This document shows, piece after piece, positions 63,017 to 64,000 of a stretch of 64,000 nucleotides of DNA. Location of the stretch: positions 18,855,029 through 18,919,028 of the forward strand of contig CM042086.1 of the NCBI GenBank assembly GCA_023512835.1, written 5' to 3'. The notes beneath the pieces are model-generated. The model ran no database searches and was not told the DNA's origin. It was given only the letters and a program-made list of their open reading frames with translations. The position numbers and the translations under genes are program-made. How positions within the stretch are numbered: position 1 is the first letter of the stretch; the number at the start of each line of letters is the position of its first letter. This DNA is from Taxillus chinensis (lineage: Eukaryota; Streptophyta; Magnoliopsida; Santalales; Loranthaceae).

Positions 63017-64000
63017 CTCTTCGATCCCCTGCAGTTCTTCTTCTTCTTTCCTTCTCCCGATTAGTATTATAATTACAATTAGGGCTACATATATGCTTTT
63101 GTGCTCCTAGGGAAAAACCACAGCTTTATACGTAGGAAAGAAGTGGAACCTAGGAGACAACAAAAAAGTCTTCTCCTCCTCAGCATTAATTAATTAATTA
63201 ATTAACTAGGGTTTCTGTGATGTCTTTCTCTTTTTCTCTTTATTAATGCATTTGGTCATCCATTCTTGCGTTATATATGCATTACAATATTCAATATCTT
63301 CACGTCCAGACAAATTTTCCAATTCACGTTTTTCTCGTCTTTTATTGTAAAAAATTCAACTGGCGCTGTTTATTTTCCTGCCTTTTCATTTGTTTATTAC
63401 AAGTATAGTTAATTAATGCATTAATTCTTTTTAATGGTGTAGTCATGTGGTGTATCCATCCATATCTAAAATTATCAATTATAAACTCGTGTTTTGAATT
63501 TCATGTATATACCAATATCTACAACACATTTTAGATGACATTTTTATATAGAATTAGTTAAAATAATAAAGTTCTTTTGGGTTTAACATAATATATATAT
63601 CCATGTAATAATATTAATAACATAATGAATTTAAAATAATCCTTAGTTTTTCCAGCTTGGAGCATAAATGGGCTAAAGGCCAACCCAAAAAAAGTCAAGA
63701 AAGAGGAGCTCTCTTTGTCATTTTACAAAGTGACAGCACAATGGTATAAGACATCATAAAAGGCATCAAGCTCGGGTGCACTCAATGTATTTGAGTTTGT
63801 CCTCTAGATGTATATTAGAAATGATTTGACTGTAATGTTAAGCAAATTGTTTTTGCCCCATCAACGAAAGATTATGTCTGTTATAAAATGTTCGAATCCA
63901 CCCACATGTCCGATGGATTTTTTGAGTGTTTGAGTTTATCACACACCTTATAGCCTTTTGGTCCTATGATACTAGGAAATTGACAAGTGTCCAATTGAAA
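63017..64000. other. MYB promoter and upstream AT-rich DNA
   Basis: Should contain the MYB leader and promoter. There is an ATTA tandem run (63187-63204). No other gene was recognised before the window ends. Confidence 0.5.

Noticed and set aside
63880..63900. TTCGAATCC word resembling a tRNA T-loop
   Set aside because: No cloverleaf can be drawn from the surrounding bases.

Overview
This window is plant nuclear DNA, most likely from a eudicot or a closely related angiosperm. It is AT-rich, carries intron-rich plant genes (a CIPK kinase, an R2R3-MYB factor, a PR-1-like CAP protein) and is full of plant-type transposon debris. I cannot name the species from sequence alone. All exon models below were built by hand from splice sites, reading phase and remembered protein families; none were checked by alignment software.

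Layout. 1-9.3 kb: a 6.5-kb Ty1/copia LTR retrotransposon (2351-8882) with near-identical LTRs and a perfect 5-bp target duplication, inserted into an older, decayed copia reverse-transcriptase relic whose reading frame resumes on the far side. 12.4-22.8 kb (minus): an intact ARL1/ARF3-type small GTPase of 182 aa spread over 8 exons, with introns enlarged by a hAT-like element holding a nested Tourist-like MITE, and by a pogo/Tigger transposase fossil. 25.1-27.4 kb (plus): cytosolic ribosomal protein uS3 (RPS3), 242 aa, 6 exons. 29.6-32.4 kb (plus): a CIPK21-type calcium-signalling kinase, 453 aa, 14 exons, two introns of GC-AG type. 33.8-34.1 kb: a DUF761 protein relic. 35.9-44.0 kb (minus): a DUF676-type alpha/beta hydrolase, 448 aa, 10 exons, also with one GC-AG intron. 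46.2-46.8 kb (plus): a single-exon secreted CAP/PR-1-like protein. 50.6-55.6 kb: a cluster of unrelated broken gene pieces (UBA2-like RRM, HMA domain, MORC ATPase, a cysteine-rich piece) beside an array that looks like CACTA-transposon subterminal repeats. 56.2-56.75 kb (minus): a small three-exon gene for a short single-pass membrane protein. 61.6-63.0 kb (minus): an R2R3-MYB of the MYB36/RAX group, 356 aa.

How the genes relate. They do not form an operon-like unit; they are ordinary independent plant genes. The order CIPK21 - DUF676 hydrolase - CAP - MYB recalls two Arabidopsis segments as I remember them (At5g57620 MYB36, At5g57625 CAP, At5g57630 CIPK21; and At4g25770 hydrolase, At4g25780 CAP), so this window appears to keep an ancestral arrangement that Arabidopsis split between two duplicated segments.

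The most interesting observations are a predicted intron in the retrotransposon that starts inside its LTR just after a start codon and removes the primer-binding site; the multi-gene fragment cluster at 51-55.6 kb; the nested MITEs in the ARL1 intron; and three GC-AG introns in two neighbouring genes.
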